Below are positions 8,611 through 19,907 of a DNA stretch of 64,000 nucleotides, one piece after another. Origin of the DNA: Sphingobium faniae (GTDB lineage: Bacteria; Pseudomonadota; Alphaproteobacteria; Sphingomonadales; Sphingomonadaceae). A model generated the notes under the pieces. It saw only the letters and a program-made list of their open reading frames with translations, made no database searches and was not told where the DNA came from. Position 1 is the stretch's first letter, and every line of letters starts with the position of its first letter. Made by a program: the position numbers and the translations under genes. The stretch covers positions 7,501 to 71,500 of the forward strand of contig FMTU01000004.1 of NCBI GenBank assembly GCA_900100475.1, in the 5' to 3' direction.

Positions 8611-10542
8611 ATGTTCCGCAGCCTTGCTGCCGCCCTTTGCCTTTCCGCCGCCGTCGCCAGCCCGCTCTGGGCGCAGGAGCCGATCCGTTCCAAACCCACG
8701 GCCCTCCCCGTCAGCGACGCCACGCCCGTACCGAAGGACGTGCCCTATCCCGGCGGCGTCATCCGGCTGGAGGTGGACGCGACCGACACCGTGCAGCGCA
8801 TCTTCCGCGTCCGCGAAACCATTCCCGTCGCGTCGGGCGGCCCCATGACCCTGCTGATGCCGCAATGGCTGCCGGGCAATCACGCCCCGCGCGGCCAGAT
8901 CGAAAAGCTCGCCGGCCTCACCTTCACCGCCGATGGCAAGCCGCTGGCGTGGAAGCGCGATCCGCTCGACGTCTACGCCTTCGAGATCGACGTGCCGCAG
9001 GGCACGAAGGAAGTCGTCGCCCAGTTCCAGTTCCTGTCCGCCACCGCGCCCAATCAGGGCCGCGTCGTGGTGACGCCCAGAATGCTCAACATCCAGTGGG
9101 AATCGGTCTCGCTCTATCCCGCGGGCTATTTTACCCGGCAGATTCCGGTGCAGGCGACCGTCACCTATCCGGCGGGCTGGCAGGCCGCGACCGCCCTGCG
9201 CGGCCAGCGGACCGGCAACCGCGTCGCCTATGAGACCATCGACTATGAAGCCCTGCAGGATTCGCCGGTCTTCGCGGGAACCCATTTCAAGGCGGTCGAC
9301 CTCGGCGGCAACGTGACGCTCAACATCGTCGCCGACGACGCCGACGAACTGGATTTCAAGCTCGATCAGATGGCGAAGCACCGCAAGCTGGTGGCGGAGG
9401 CCAGGGCGCTGTTCGGCGCCTATCATTTCGACCATTATGACTTCCTGCTCGCCATCACCGACGAGATGGGCGGCATTGGCCTTGAACATCATCGCTCATC
9501 GGAAAATCAGGTCGAACCGGGCTATTTCAAGAACTGGGATTCGGGCGAGGCGCTGCTTGACCGCAACCTCCTGCCCCATGAATTCACCCATAGCTGGGAC
9601 GGCAAGTTCCGCCGCCCGGACCTGCTCTGGACGCCCGATTTCCGCACGCCGATGCAGGACAATCTGCTGTGGGTCTATGAAGGGCAGACGCAATTCTGGG
9701 GCTATGTGCTGGGCGCGCGGTCGGGGATGTTTTCGAAGCAGGAGACGCTGGATGCCTATGCCCAGATCGCGGCGAAGCTCGACACCGCCAGGGGCCGGGA
9801 ATGGCGGCCGATGGAGGATACGACACTCGACCCCATCATCTCCGCCCGACGCCCCAAGGGCTGGTCGAGCTGGCAGCGGTCGGAGGACTATTATAATGAA
9901 GGGCTGATGATCTGGCTGGAGGCCGACGCCGTCCTCCGCCAGCAGACGAAGGGCCGCAAGGGCCTCGACGATTTCGCCGCCGCCTTCTTCGGCATCCGTC
10001 CGGGCGACTGGGGGCAGGTCCTCTATAATCGCGACGATATGATCCGGGCGCTGAACGACGTCGCGCCCTATGACTGGGCGAGCTTCTTGCGCCGCCATGT
10101 CGACGGCACGACCCGCGAAACGCCCAAGGGCGGCTTCACGCTGGGCGGCTACCGCCTCGTCTATGGCGACACGCCCGGCAGCATCACCAAGGCGACCGAA
10201 AGCGCGCAGAAGGTCGTGGACCAGAGCTTTGGGCTGGGCCTCGTCGTCCGGAACAATGGCGAGATCAGCACGGTCGTGTGGAACAGCGCGGCGTTCAGGG
10301 CGGGCCTTGCGACCGGCTCCACCATTGTCGCGGTGAACGGCAATGAATATGCGCCCGATGTCTTCAAGGCGGCCCTCAAACAGGCTACCAACCCCGGGAA
10401 GCCGATGCAGATCATCGTCAAGCAGGACAAATATTACCGCACTTTGTCTCTCGATTATTCAGGCGGCCTGCGCTATCCGCGCCTCGAAAAGACAGGAGAG
10501 GGTGAAGGCAGCCTCGACCGGCTGCTCAAACCGAAAACATAA
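8611..10542 (+). CDS. Exported M61-family metallopeptidase with PDZ domain
   Basis: The 643-residue protein has a signal peptide (MFRSLAAALCLSAAVASPLW, cut near AQE), an N-terminal beta domain, and a gluzincin catalytic domain with zinc ligands HEFTH at about 323-327 and a downstream glutamate at about 357 (WVYEGQTQFWG). GIGLEHHRS precedes the catalytic helix, as in glycyl aminopeptidases. A PDZ domain (about 530-620) contains FGLGLVVRNNGEISTVVWNS and GLATGSTIVAVNGNEY. It probably trims peptides in the periplasm. I chose the ATG at 8611, six bases after GGAG, over an ATG at 8605. Confidence 0.92.
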   Translation: MFRSLAAALCLSAAVASPLWAQEPIRSKPTALPVSDATPVPKDVPYPGGVIRLEVDATDTVQRIFRVRETIPVASGGPMTLLMPQWLPGNHAPRGQIEKLAGLTFTADGKPLAWKRDPLDVYAFEIDVPQGTKEVVAQFQFLSATAPNQGRVVVTPRMLNIQWESVSLYPAGYFTRQIPVQATVTYPAGWQAATALRGQRTGNRVAYETIDYEALQDSPVFAGTHFKAVDLGGNVTLNIVADDADELDFKLDQMAKHRKLVAEARALFGAYHFDHYDFLLAITDEMGGIGLEHHRSSENQVEPGYFKNWDSGEALLDRNLLPHEFTHSWDGKFRRPDLLWTPDFRTPMQDNLLWVYEGQTQFWGYVLGARSGMFSKQETLDAYAQIAAKLDTARGREWRPMEDTTLDPIISARRPKGWSSWQRSEDYYNEGLMIWLEADAVLRQQTKGRKGLDDFAAAFFGIRPGDWGQVLYNRDDMIRALNDVAPYDWASFLRRHVDGTTRETPKGGFTLGGYRLVYGDTPGSITKATESAQKVVDQSFGLGLVVRNNGEISTVVWNSAAFRAGLATGSTIVAVNGNEYAPDVFKAALKQATNPGKPMQIIVKQDKYYRTLSLDYSGGLRYPRLEKTGEGEGSLDRLLKPKT

Positions 10543-10579
10543 TCACCCGCAACGCCAACGCGCATCAAAAGGCCAAAGC

Positions 10580-11119
10580 ATGAATATCGAACTGATCCCT
10601 GTGGGCGACGATCCGCCCGGCAGCCTGAACGTCATCATCGAGGTTCCCGTCGGCGGCGAGCCGGTGAAATATGAGTTCGACAAGACATCGGGGGCGCTGT
10701 TCGTGGACCGCATCCTGCATACGCCGATGCGCTATCCCGCCAATTACGGCTTCGTGCCGCACACGCTGTCGCCCGATGGCGATCCGCTCGATGCGCTGGT
10801 CATCGCCCGCTCGCCCTTCATTCCGGGCAGCGTGGTGCGCGCGCGTCCCATCGCCGTGCTCAATCTGGAAGATGAAGCGGGCGGCGACGAGAAGCTGGTC
10901 TGCGTGCCGGACGACAAGACCTTTCCCTATTATACCGACGTGGGCGAAAAGGACGATCTGCCTGGCATCGTGATGCAGCAGATCGAGCATTTCTTCACCC
11001 ATTATAAGGATCTGGAAAAGGAAAAATGGGTGCGGGTCGGCACCTGGGGCGGCGCGGAAGACGCGCGCAAGATCACGCTGGAAGCCATCCAGCGCTACAA
11101 GGACAGCAAGAAGGCCTGA
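10580..11119 (+). CDS. ppa: Inorganic pyrophosphatase
   Basis: This family I soluble enzyme hydrolyses pyrophosphate made in biosynthesis, pulling those reactions forward. The 179-residue protein shows the signature DGDPLDALVI and the second metal-binding region with DVGEKDDLPGI; VEVPxGxxxKYE appears here as VIIEVPVGGEPVKYEFD. Length is standard for bacterial enzymes. It lies 37 bases after the M61 peptidase gene, perhaps co-transcribed, and ends at a strong terminator. Confidence 0.97.
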   Translation: MNIELIPVGDDPPGSLNVIIEVPVGGEPVKYEFDKTSGALFVDRILHTPMRYPANYGFVPHTLSPDGDPLDALVIARSPFIPGSVVRARPIAVLNLEDEAGGDEKLVCVPDDKTFPYYTDVGEKDDLPGIVMQQIEHFFTHYKDLEKEKWVRVGTWGGAEDARKITLEAIQRYKDSKKA

Positions 11120-11139
11120 ACCTTCTTCCCATGTTCCAG

Positions 11140-11174
11140 AAAGGGCCGCGCGGAGCATATCGCGCGGCCCTTTT
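11140..11174 (+). terminator. Rho-independent terminator after ppa
   Basis: A perfect 13-bp stem, AAAGGGCCGCGCG (11140-11152) with CGCGCGGCCCTTT (11161-11173), encloses the 8-base loop GAGCATAT and ends in TTTT. It lies 20 bases after the ppa stop. Confidence 0.9.
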
Positions 11175-11180
11175 CATGTC

Positions 11181-11223
11181 TTTAGAGTCGTTCCGGTTCT
11201 GATTGAACCGAAACGACTCTAAA
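11181..11223. repeat. Long palindromic intergenic element
   Basis: Two 18-base arms, 11181-11198 and 11206-11223, pair with a single mismatch around the 7-base loop CTGATTG; the outer arm reads TTTAGAGTCGTT. It sits directly behind the ppa terminator and is not needed for termination. The TTTAGAGT end recurs, reversed, at 11281-11290. Its form (paired arms, intergenic, close to a second hairpin) resembles REP-type repeats; I have the impression that such TAGAGTCG-type elements recur in sphingomonad genomes, but copy number cannot be judged from one window. Confidence 0.7.
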
Positions 11224-11253
11224 TGATCCTTTTATTACCGTTATTTCCGAGTC

Positions 11254-11273
11254 GCCAGATGATTCCATCTGGC
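11254..11273. repeat. Second palindrome, part of the same intergenic element
   Basis: GCCAGATG (11254-11261) and CATCTGGC (11266-11273) form a perfect 8-bp stem with loop ATTC. The right flank TCGAAATCACTCTAAATC carries the MocR stop codon (complement of 11285-11287), so the end of that gene lies inside the element. Confidence 0.6.
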
Positions 11274-11284
11274 TCGAAATCACT

Positions 11285-12748
11285 CTAAATCACCCGGTCC
11301 GCCTCCAGCGCCAGCGCCGCCATATCGCGTCCTGCGGGCATCCGCGCATGAAGCCGCGCATCGGCCTGCGCCAGCCTTTCGACGCCCAGCGCCAACTGCT
11401 CTTCCGGCAGGGTGAAGGGCAGGCGCAGGAACCGCTCGAACGCGCCGCCCACGCCAAAACGCGGCCCCGCCGCGATCCGCACGCCATGGCTTTCCGCCAG
11501 CGCCGCCAGCGCCGTCGCCTCCGCGCGCGGCATCTCGGCCCAGAGCGACAGCCCGCCCGCGGGCGATTCGATCCGCCAGTGCGGCAAATGCGCCTCCAGC
11601 AGGGTCAGCAACCGGCCGCGCCTCTCCCGCAGCAGGTCCGCCCGCGCGCCCAGCCCTTCCCCTTCTTCCAGCAGATGCGCGACCGCAAGTTGTTCGACGA
11701 CCGGACTCGCCATGTCCATCGTCGTCCGCAGCCGCCCCAGCGCCGCGATCGTCTGCGGATCGGCGCGAATCCAGCCAACGCGCAACCCTCCCCAATAGAT
11801 TTTGCTCGCCGACCCCATGGTGATGACCTGTCGCCCCGAAGGATCATGCACCGCGACCGGCGGCGGCGGCGCGAAGTCCAACCCCATCGCCACCATCGTC
11901 TCGTCGATGATGAGCGGCGTGTGCGTGGCGGCGGCGGCGGCCACCAACGCCCGCCGGGTCGCCGCGTCCATGCTGCGCCCGGTGGGATTGTGGAAATCGG
12001 CGATCACATAGGCAAAGCGCGGCGCGGTCTGGCGGAAAGCCGCCTCCATCGCGTCGATGTCCCACCCGTGCACGGGCAGGCCGACCGGCACCGGTACGAC
12101 ATGGGCGCGCTGCAGGGCCTGAATCACATTATGATAAGTGGGATGGTCGATCACCACCCGGTCACCCGGTCCCGCCAGCCACTGCACCAGCAGCGAAAAG
12201 CCCTGTTGCGCGCCATTCGTGACGATGATCTGGTCCGGGCTGGTAGGGCACCCCCGCCGATCGAAATGCGCGGCGATGGCGCGCCGCAGCGGTGGCAGCC
12301 CCAGCGGATCGTAGCCCAGATCGCCCAGAAAGGCGGGCAGCATCTCTACCGCCGCCTGAACCGCGCGCCCCACTCCGGGCGCGGCGGGCAGGGCCGCATG
12401 GGTCCAGTTGAGCAGATTGCCGCCGCTCGCCATATGGATGTCCGGCTGGACCGGCGCGATGCGGCCAGCGGGCAAGCGGGTCACGCTGCCCGAACCCTGA
12501 CGGCTTTCCAGATAGCCCTCATCCCGCAGCCGGTCGAAGGCGGCCGCCACGGTCGTGCGGCTCAGCCCCAGCGCCGCCGCCAGTTCCCGCTCCCCCGGCA
12601 AGCGCACGTCCAGCCCCACCCGCCCGTCCAGCACCAGCATCCGCAAGGCCTGCGCCAATTGCCGATAGGCCGGTTCCGGACTGTCCTCTGCCCGCCATGC
12701 CCCCAGCAGCCGCAGCAGGGACGGGGGCCGGAGAAAGGATGTGGACAT
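11285..12748 (-). CDS. MocR-type transcriptional regulator (GntR HTH fused to aminotransferase fold)
   Basis: Residues about 25-95 form a GntR winged helix (LPGERELAAALGLSRTTVAAAF). The rest is a fold-type I aminotransferase domain with YDPLGLPPLR, HNPTG at 253-257 and the PLP lysine K316 in GSASKIYWGGLRVGW. These regulators sense PLP or an amino compound through PLP (PdxR, GabR, TauR subgroups); the subgroup cannot be assigned. The protein is 487 residues from the ATG at 12748; a TTG 15 bases upstream is the alternative. Direct repeats in its promoter fit the usual MocR operator layout. Confidence 0.88.
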   Translation of the reverse strand: MSTSFLRPPSLLRLLGAWRAEDSPEPAYRQLAQALRMLVLDGRVGLDVRLPGERELAAALGLSRTTVAAAFDRLRDEGYLESRQGSGSVTRLPAGRIAPVQPDIHMASGGNLLNWTHAALPAAPGVGRAVQAAVEMLPAFLGDLGYDPLGLPPLRRAIAAHFDRRGCPTSPDQIIVTNGAQQGFSLLVQWLAGPGDRVVIDHPTYHNVIQALQRAHVVPVPVGLPVHGWDIDAMEAAFRQTAPRFAYVIADFHNPTGRSMDAATRRALVAAAAATHTPLIIDETMVAMGLDFAPPPPVAVHDPSGRQVITMGSASKIYWGGLRVGWIRADPQTIAALGRLRTTMDMASPVVEQLAVAHLLEEGEGLGARADLLRERRGRLLTLLEAHLPHWRIESPAGGLSLWAEMPRAEATALAALAESHGVRIAAGPRFGVGGAFERFLRLPFTLPEEQLALGVERLAQADARLHARMPAGRDMAALALEADRVI

Positions 12749-12767
12749 GACAAAGCGATCCAATTGA

Positions 12768-12827
12768 GATTTGAATCAAGCCACTACACCAAAGTGGCAT
12801 CCCGGGAAAAGACCGATTTGGATCAAG
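12768..12827 (-). promoter_or_regulatory. Candidate MocR operator: direct repeats around an inverted repeat
   Basis: GATTTGAATCAAG (12768-12780) and GATTTGGATCAAG (12815-12827) match at 12 of 13 bases and are 47 bases apart. Between them, GCCACT (12780-12785) and AGTGGC (12793-12798) form an inverted repeat. The block lies 20-80 bases upstream of the MocR start. Direct-repeat operators are typical for the family; autoregulation is inferred. Confidence 0.5.
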
Positions 12828-12837
12828 GGCAGCGTAT

Positions 12838-15923
<3,086 letters not shown>

Positions 15924-15929
15924 CGCGCC

Positions 15930-16457
15930 ATGCGGGTCATGGCTCCTGTCTTACTGATACTCGCCGCGCTGGCGGGTTGCGGCGCACAGGAACATGGCCC
16001 GGCAGAAAACAATGCAGCGGCGACCGCGGGCATGACGGGCGCTCCGATCGTCGATAACAGCGCTGCGGCCAATAACGTGGCTCAGCCGGCGAACGCCGCC
16101 CGACCCGCGCCGGTTCGGCGTGAAGAGCCTTCGCCAGCACCTGCCTTAGCCCCCCGGAGCGACCAAGGCTATCACGCGATCGGGACCGAACCCTTCTGGG
16201 CGGTGACGGTGGAGGGATCAACGGCCACGCTGGAACGACCGGGCAAGACGGTCACGCGCTTCGCCGTCACCCGGCGGGACGACCCGCGCACGATCCGTTA
16301 TCTGGGCGAAACCTTTTCCATGACCGTCAGCGAAGGGCCGTGCAGCGACGGGATGAGCGATTCCATCTGGTCCGACAGGGTGCAGGTCGCCTTTGGGGAA
16401 GGCACGCTCAAGGGGTGTGGCGGGGAGCGGGACGACCGGGGCATGGGGCCACCCTGA
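15930..16457 (+). CDS. Lipoprotein with COG3650-type domain
   Basis: The 175-residue protein has a lipobox (LAALAGC, Cys17), an Ala/Asn/Pro-rich linker to about residue 72, and then a compact domain beginning YHAIGTEPFWAVTVEG and ending with SEGPCSDGMSDSIW and GTLKGCGG. The EPFW motif and the paired cysteines are characteristic of the uncharacterised COG3650 family of envelope proteins. The gene begins six bases after gyrB and so is probably co-transcribed with it. No function is known. Confidence 0.75.
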   Translation: MRVMAPVLLILAALAGCGAQEHGPAENNAAATAGMTGAPIVDNSAAANNVAQPANAARPAPVRREEPSPAPALAPRSDQGYHAIGTEPFWAVTVEGSTATLERPGKTVTRFAVTRRDDPRTIRYLGETFSMTVSEGPCSDGMSDSIWSDRVQVAFGEGTLKGCGGERDDRGMGPP

Positions 16458-16478
16458 ACCGATGGACAAGGGCGCCCG

Positions 16479-17159
16479 TCAGGAATAATCGCGCGCGCCG
16501 AACAAGGCCGTGCCGATGCGAATGTCGGTCGCGCCCAGCATGATCGCGGTCTCGAAATCGCCCGACATACCCATGGAGAGCCGCTCCAGCCCCTGTTCGC
16601 GCGCCATTTTCGCAAGCAGGGCGAAATAGGGCGCGGGTTCGCCCTCAACCGGGGGGACGCACATCAGGCCCAGCAAAGGAATATCCGCTTCCCGCGCCGC
16701 CGCGATCAAGGCAGGCACGTCGGCGATGGCGCAGCCGCCCTTCTGCTCCTCGGCGCCAATATTGACCTGGATGTAACAGGGAATGCGGCGGCCGCTCGCA
16801 TCCATCGCCCTGGCCAGCGCGGTCAGCAGCGAAGGGCGGTCGAGCGTATGAATCACGTCGAACAGCGCCACGGCGTCGGCGGCCTTGTTCGACTGCAACT
16901 GGCCGACGAGGTGCAGCCGGATATCGGGATATTCCTCGCGCAGCGCGGGCCATTTCGCCTGCGCTTCCTGCACGCGATTTTCGCCGAACACGCGCTGGCC
17001 CGCCGCGATCAACGGGCGGATGGCATCAGCGTCCTGCGTCTTGGAAACAGCGATCAGGGCGATGGCGTCAGCGCTGCGGCTGGTCAGGCGCGCAGCACGG
17101 TCCATGGCATCGCGCACGGCAGCGAGGCGTTCCCCGGCTTCTGTTATGGCGGTCGTCAT
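16479..17159 (-). CDS. YggS-family PLP-binding protein
   Basis: This single-domain alanine-racemase-like TIM barrel binds pyridoxal phosphate and helps B6 homeostasis; it has no known catalysis. The PLP lysine is K40 in IALIAVSKTQ. The family signatures FGENRVQEAQAKW, HLVGQLQSNKA and SMGMSGDFETAIMLGATDIRIG are all present. Length (226) is normal. It converges with the lipoprotein gene at 15930 and is divergent from the ThiE-like gene, separated by 23 bases. Confidence 0.93.
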   Translation of the reverse strand: MTTAITEAGERLAAVRDAMDRAARLTSRSADAIALIAVSKTQDADAIRPLIAAGQRVFGENRVQEAQAKWPALREEYPDIRLHLVGQLQSNKAADAVALFDVIHTLDRPSLLTALARAMDASGRRIPCYIQVNIGAEEQKGGCAIADVPALIAAAREADIPLLGLMCVPPVEGEPAPYFALLAKMAREQGLERLSMGMSGDFETAIMLGATDIRIGTALFGARDYS

Positions 17160-17182
17160 GGCGGCTGCTATAGGCGAGGGTC

Positions 17183-17737
17183 ATGGAGCCTTGCCACCGC
17201 AAAAAGCTGCCGACGCTCTGGCTGATGACGGATGAGCGCGTGGAGGCGTCGATTCAACTGGCGGCGGCGGCGCGGCTGCCGATGGGACGGGCGGGAATCG
17301 TCTTTCGGCATTACCGGACCATGCCGGACGAACGGCGGGCGCTGTTCGCCCGGTTCCGGGCGATCGCGCGCAGACGGCGGTTGGTGCTGATGCTGGCGGG
17401 GAGCGCGCGGCAGGCGGCGGCGTGGGGCGCGGATGGATGGCATGGCGCGGATCATCGGCGGGCGAGCAGGCCCATGCTCCATAGCGCGGCCGCGCATGAT
17501 GCGATGGAGATGGAGGCGGCGCGAATCGGGGAGGCCGATCTGCTGTTTCTGTCGCCGCTGTTTCCGACACGGTCGCATCCCGGCGCAGGGGCGCTGGGCC
17601 GGGTGCGCTTTGCCATGCTGGCGCGACGGGCCGGAATGCCGGTGATGGCGCTGGGCGGCGTGACGGCGGAAGACAGGCGCTTCCTTTCTACCCTGGGAGC
17701 GGCGGGCTGGGCCGCGATAGACGGGCTGTTGCGCTGA
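17183..17737 (+). CDS. Thiamine phosphate synthase-like protein (ThiE/TenI family)
   Basis: The 184-residue protein opens with LPTLWLMTDER, matching the start of the ThiE barrel, and contains HSAAAHDAMEMEAARIGEAD, then LLFLSPLFPTRSHPGAGALG and MPVMALGGVTAEDRRF, the phosphate-binding loop region. ThiE joins HMP-PP and thiazole phosphate; TenI relatives aromatise the thiazole. The protein is shorter than ThiE (about 210) and several N-terminal pyrophosphate-binding residues are hard to find, so a TenI-like role is possible. No other thiamine gene is nearby. Confidence 0.75.
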   Translation: MEPCHRKKLPTLWLMTDERVEASIQLAAAARLPMGRAGIVFRHYRTMPDERRALFARFRAIARRRRLVLMLAGSARQAAAWGADGWHGADHRRASRPMLHSAAAHDAMEMEAARIGEADLLFLSPLFPTRSHPGAGALGRVRFAMLARRAGMPVMALGGVTAEDRRFLSTLGAAGWAAIDGLLR

Positions 17738-17813
17738 CCCCCGCTTCGCACCGCGTCCGCTGGCGAATGCCGGGAATATCCGGCGGCGGCGTCCCGCCAC
17801 CGCCTTCGCCCCC

Positions 17814-18908
17814 TCATATCGCCGCCAGCACGCTGGTGAAGATGATCCGCACCAGTTCCGCCTGCCCGCTGGCGCCGGTCTTCGAATAGATTTTCTTCGA
17901 ATAGTTGCGCGCGGTCTCGATGCTGAGGCCCAGTTCCTCCGCTGCTTCCGCGATGGAGCGACCCTGCCCGATCGCCCAGGCCAGCCGCGCCTCGCTCGGC
18001 AACAGGCCGAACAGATCGACAAGCTGCTCGCAGCGGTCGTCGCGCGACCAGCGGTCGCCGCTTACATAGACGACCGCCGCCGCCGCCGAGCCGGGCGAGG
18101 CGAACCGTTCGTGGACCGGCGCCACGAAAATGTCCATCCACGGGTCCTGGCTGAGGCGAAAGGCGCGGGGCCGCTGCTCCGTGCCAGCGGCGAACGACTT
18201 GACGATCGCGGCGACATCCCGGTCGATCGCGGTCGACGCAAAGGTCAGCCGATCATAGCGGCCCTGGCGAAGCAGGCTGGTCCGCCGGAATATCCCGTCG
18301 ATGTTGGGCGAGCGGTCGAGAATGCGGCAGCGCGCGTCCACCGTCAGCCAGCCGAAATTCAGCCGCCCCATCATTTCCGAAGAAATGGACGAACGCACCC
18401 GTTCACGCTCCAGCGTCACGAAATTATGCAGGGCGATACGCAGATGCGGCACCAGACGGCTGAGCAACGAGCCGACCGCCGCACCGAGCGGGCGATCGTT
18501 GACGATCGTCAGCCAGGCATCGGTCCCGCCCGCCTCTGTCACGCGCACGCTGCGCAAATGCCCCATGCCGCCCGGCCGCAGCACTTCGTCGATGAAGCCG
18601 CGCTGGACGGCATCGTTCGGATCAATCAACTCTTCCAGCGCATAGACGCGCCCTTCCCGCATATGATGATGGGGCAAGGGGTCCACATCGAACCGTTCGA
18701 ACGCGATGTCCTGCAAATGCTGCGGCAGGGCGCGCCCCGCGAATAGCTGGACCGTCGGCCCATCCGTCGGCCGGAAGAACAGCCCCGCATAAGAGGCATG
18801 GCTCGCGGCGCGCAACTGTTCGAGGAAGCGATGCCATAGCGGCTGTTCGACCACCCCTTCATGCAAGGCCGCCAGAAGATCAGATTCACCGGTATTCACC
18901 ATTCGCAT
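17814..18908 (-). CDS. LuxR-type HTH transcriptional regulator
   Basis: The C-terminal 65 residues form a LuxR/Fix[22 protein letters not shown], then [20 protein letters not shown] and [19 protein letters not shown]. The first 290 residues look like a PAS/GAF-type sensor without acyl-homoserine-lactone binding signature that I can recognise; it has no receiver domain. Length 364. It is divergent from cysD, and a perfect 16-bp palindrome lies between them at 18925-18940, next to its own start. Confidence 0.85.
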   Translation of the reverse strand: MRMVNTGESDLLAALHEGVVEQPLWHRFLEQLRAASHASYAGLFFRPTDGPTVQLFAGRALPQHLQDIAFERFDVDPLPHHHMREGRVYALEELIDPNDAVQRGFIDEVLRPGGMGHLRSVRVTEAGGTDAWLTIVNDRPLGAAVGSLLSRLVPHLRIALHNFVTLERERVRSSISSEMMGRLNFGWLTVDARCRILDRSPNIDGIFRRTSLLRQGRYDRLTFASTAIDRDVAAIVKSFAAGTEQRPRAFRLSQDPWMDIFVAPVHERFASPGSAAAAVVYVSGDRWSRDDRCEQLVDLFGLLPSEARLAWAIGQGRSIAEAAEELGLSIETARNYSKKIYSKTGASGQAELVRIIFTSVLAAI

Positions 18909-18924
18909 GACACAGATATACTAC

Positions 18925-18940
18925 CCTCCCATATGGGAGG
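18925..18940. promoter_or_regulatory. Perfect palindrome between luxR-type gene and cysD
   Basis: CCTCCCATATGGGAGG is a perfect 16-base palindrome located 17 bases before the LuxR-type start and 55 bases before cysD. It is well placed to be an operator for the adjacent regulator, for the sulfate operon, or both. No -35/-10 pair was assigned. Confidence 0.55.
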
Positions 18941-18995
18941 TCAACTTCACCGGCGATTCGGGCAAAGGGCCAATATGCAGATCAATGGAGAGGCC

Positions 18996-19907
18996 ATGTT
19001 GGATTCCAAGAGGCTGACGCATCTGGAGCGTCTGGAAGCGGAGAGCATACACATTCTTCGGGAGGTAGTGGCGGAGGCTGAGAAGCCTGTGATGCTGTAC
19101 TCCGTGGGCAAGGATTCGGCGGTGATGCTGCATCTGGCGCGCAAGGCGTTCTATCCCTCGCCGCCGCCCTTTCCGCTGCTGCATGTCGACACGACCTGGA
19201 AGTTCAGGGCGATGTACGACCTGCGCGACCGCATGGCGCGCGAGAGCGGCATGGAACTGCTGGTCTATCACAATCCCGAAGCGCAGGAGCGGGGCATCAA
19301 TCCGTTCGACCATGGCGCGCTGCACACCGACATGTGGAAGACGGAAGGGCTGAAGCAGGCGCTCAACCTTTACGGTTTCGATGCGGCCTTCGGCGGCGCG
19401 CGCCGCGACGAGGAGAAGAGCCGCGCCAAGGAGCGCATCTTCTCCTTCCGCACCGCATCGCATGGCTGGGACCCCAAGAACCAGCGGCCCGAGTTGTGGA
19501 ACCTCTACAATGCGAAGAAGAACAAGGGCGAGAGCATCCGCGTCTTTCCGATCAGCAACTGGACGGAACTGGACATCTGGCAATATATTCACCTTAACGA
19601 CGTGCCGATCGTGCCGCTCTATTTCGCGGCGGAGCGTCCGACCGTGGAGCGTGACGGCATGCTGCTGATGGTCGATGACGACCGTTTCCCGCTGAAGGAT
19701 GGCGAGGAACCCGTGATGCGCTCGATCCGCTTCCGCACGTTGGGCTGCTATCCGCTGACCGGCGCGGTGGAGAGCAAGGCCAGGACGCTGCCGGAAATCA
19801 TCCAGGAGACGCTGCTCACCACGACGTCCGAGCGGCAGGGGCGCGCCATCGACAAGGATGCGGGCGGCGCCGGCATGGAAAAGAAGAAGCAGGAGGGGTA
19901 TTTCTGA
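18996..19907 (+). CDS. cysD: Sulfate adenylyltransferase subunit 2
   Basis: CysD uses ATP to adenylate sulfate, giving APS, driven by the GTPase CysN. The 303-residue protein has the PP-loop [18 protein letters not shown] (about 32-49), [15 protein letters not shown] and [20 protein letters not shown], followed by LWNLYN and [12 protein letters not shown]. The ATG at 18996 follows GGAGAGG; a further ATG at 18975 has no good ribosome site. The stop overlaps the cysNC start by one base (TGATG). Confidence 0.96.
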   Translation: MLDSKRLTHLERLEAESIHILREVVAEAEKPVMLYSVGKDSAVMLHLARKAFYPSPPPFPLLHVDTTWKFRAMYDLRDRMARESGMELLVYHNPEAQERGINPFDHGALHTDMWKTEGLKQALNLYGFDAAFGGARRDEEKSRAKERIFSFRTASHGWDPKNQRPELWNLYNAKKNKGESIRVFPISNWTELDIWQYIHLNDVPIVPLYFAAERPTVERDGMLLMVDDDRFPLKDGEEPVMRSIRFRTLGCYPLTGAVESKARTLPEIIQETLLTTTSERQGRAIDKDAGGAGMEKKKQEGYF

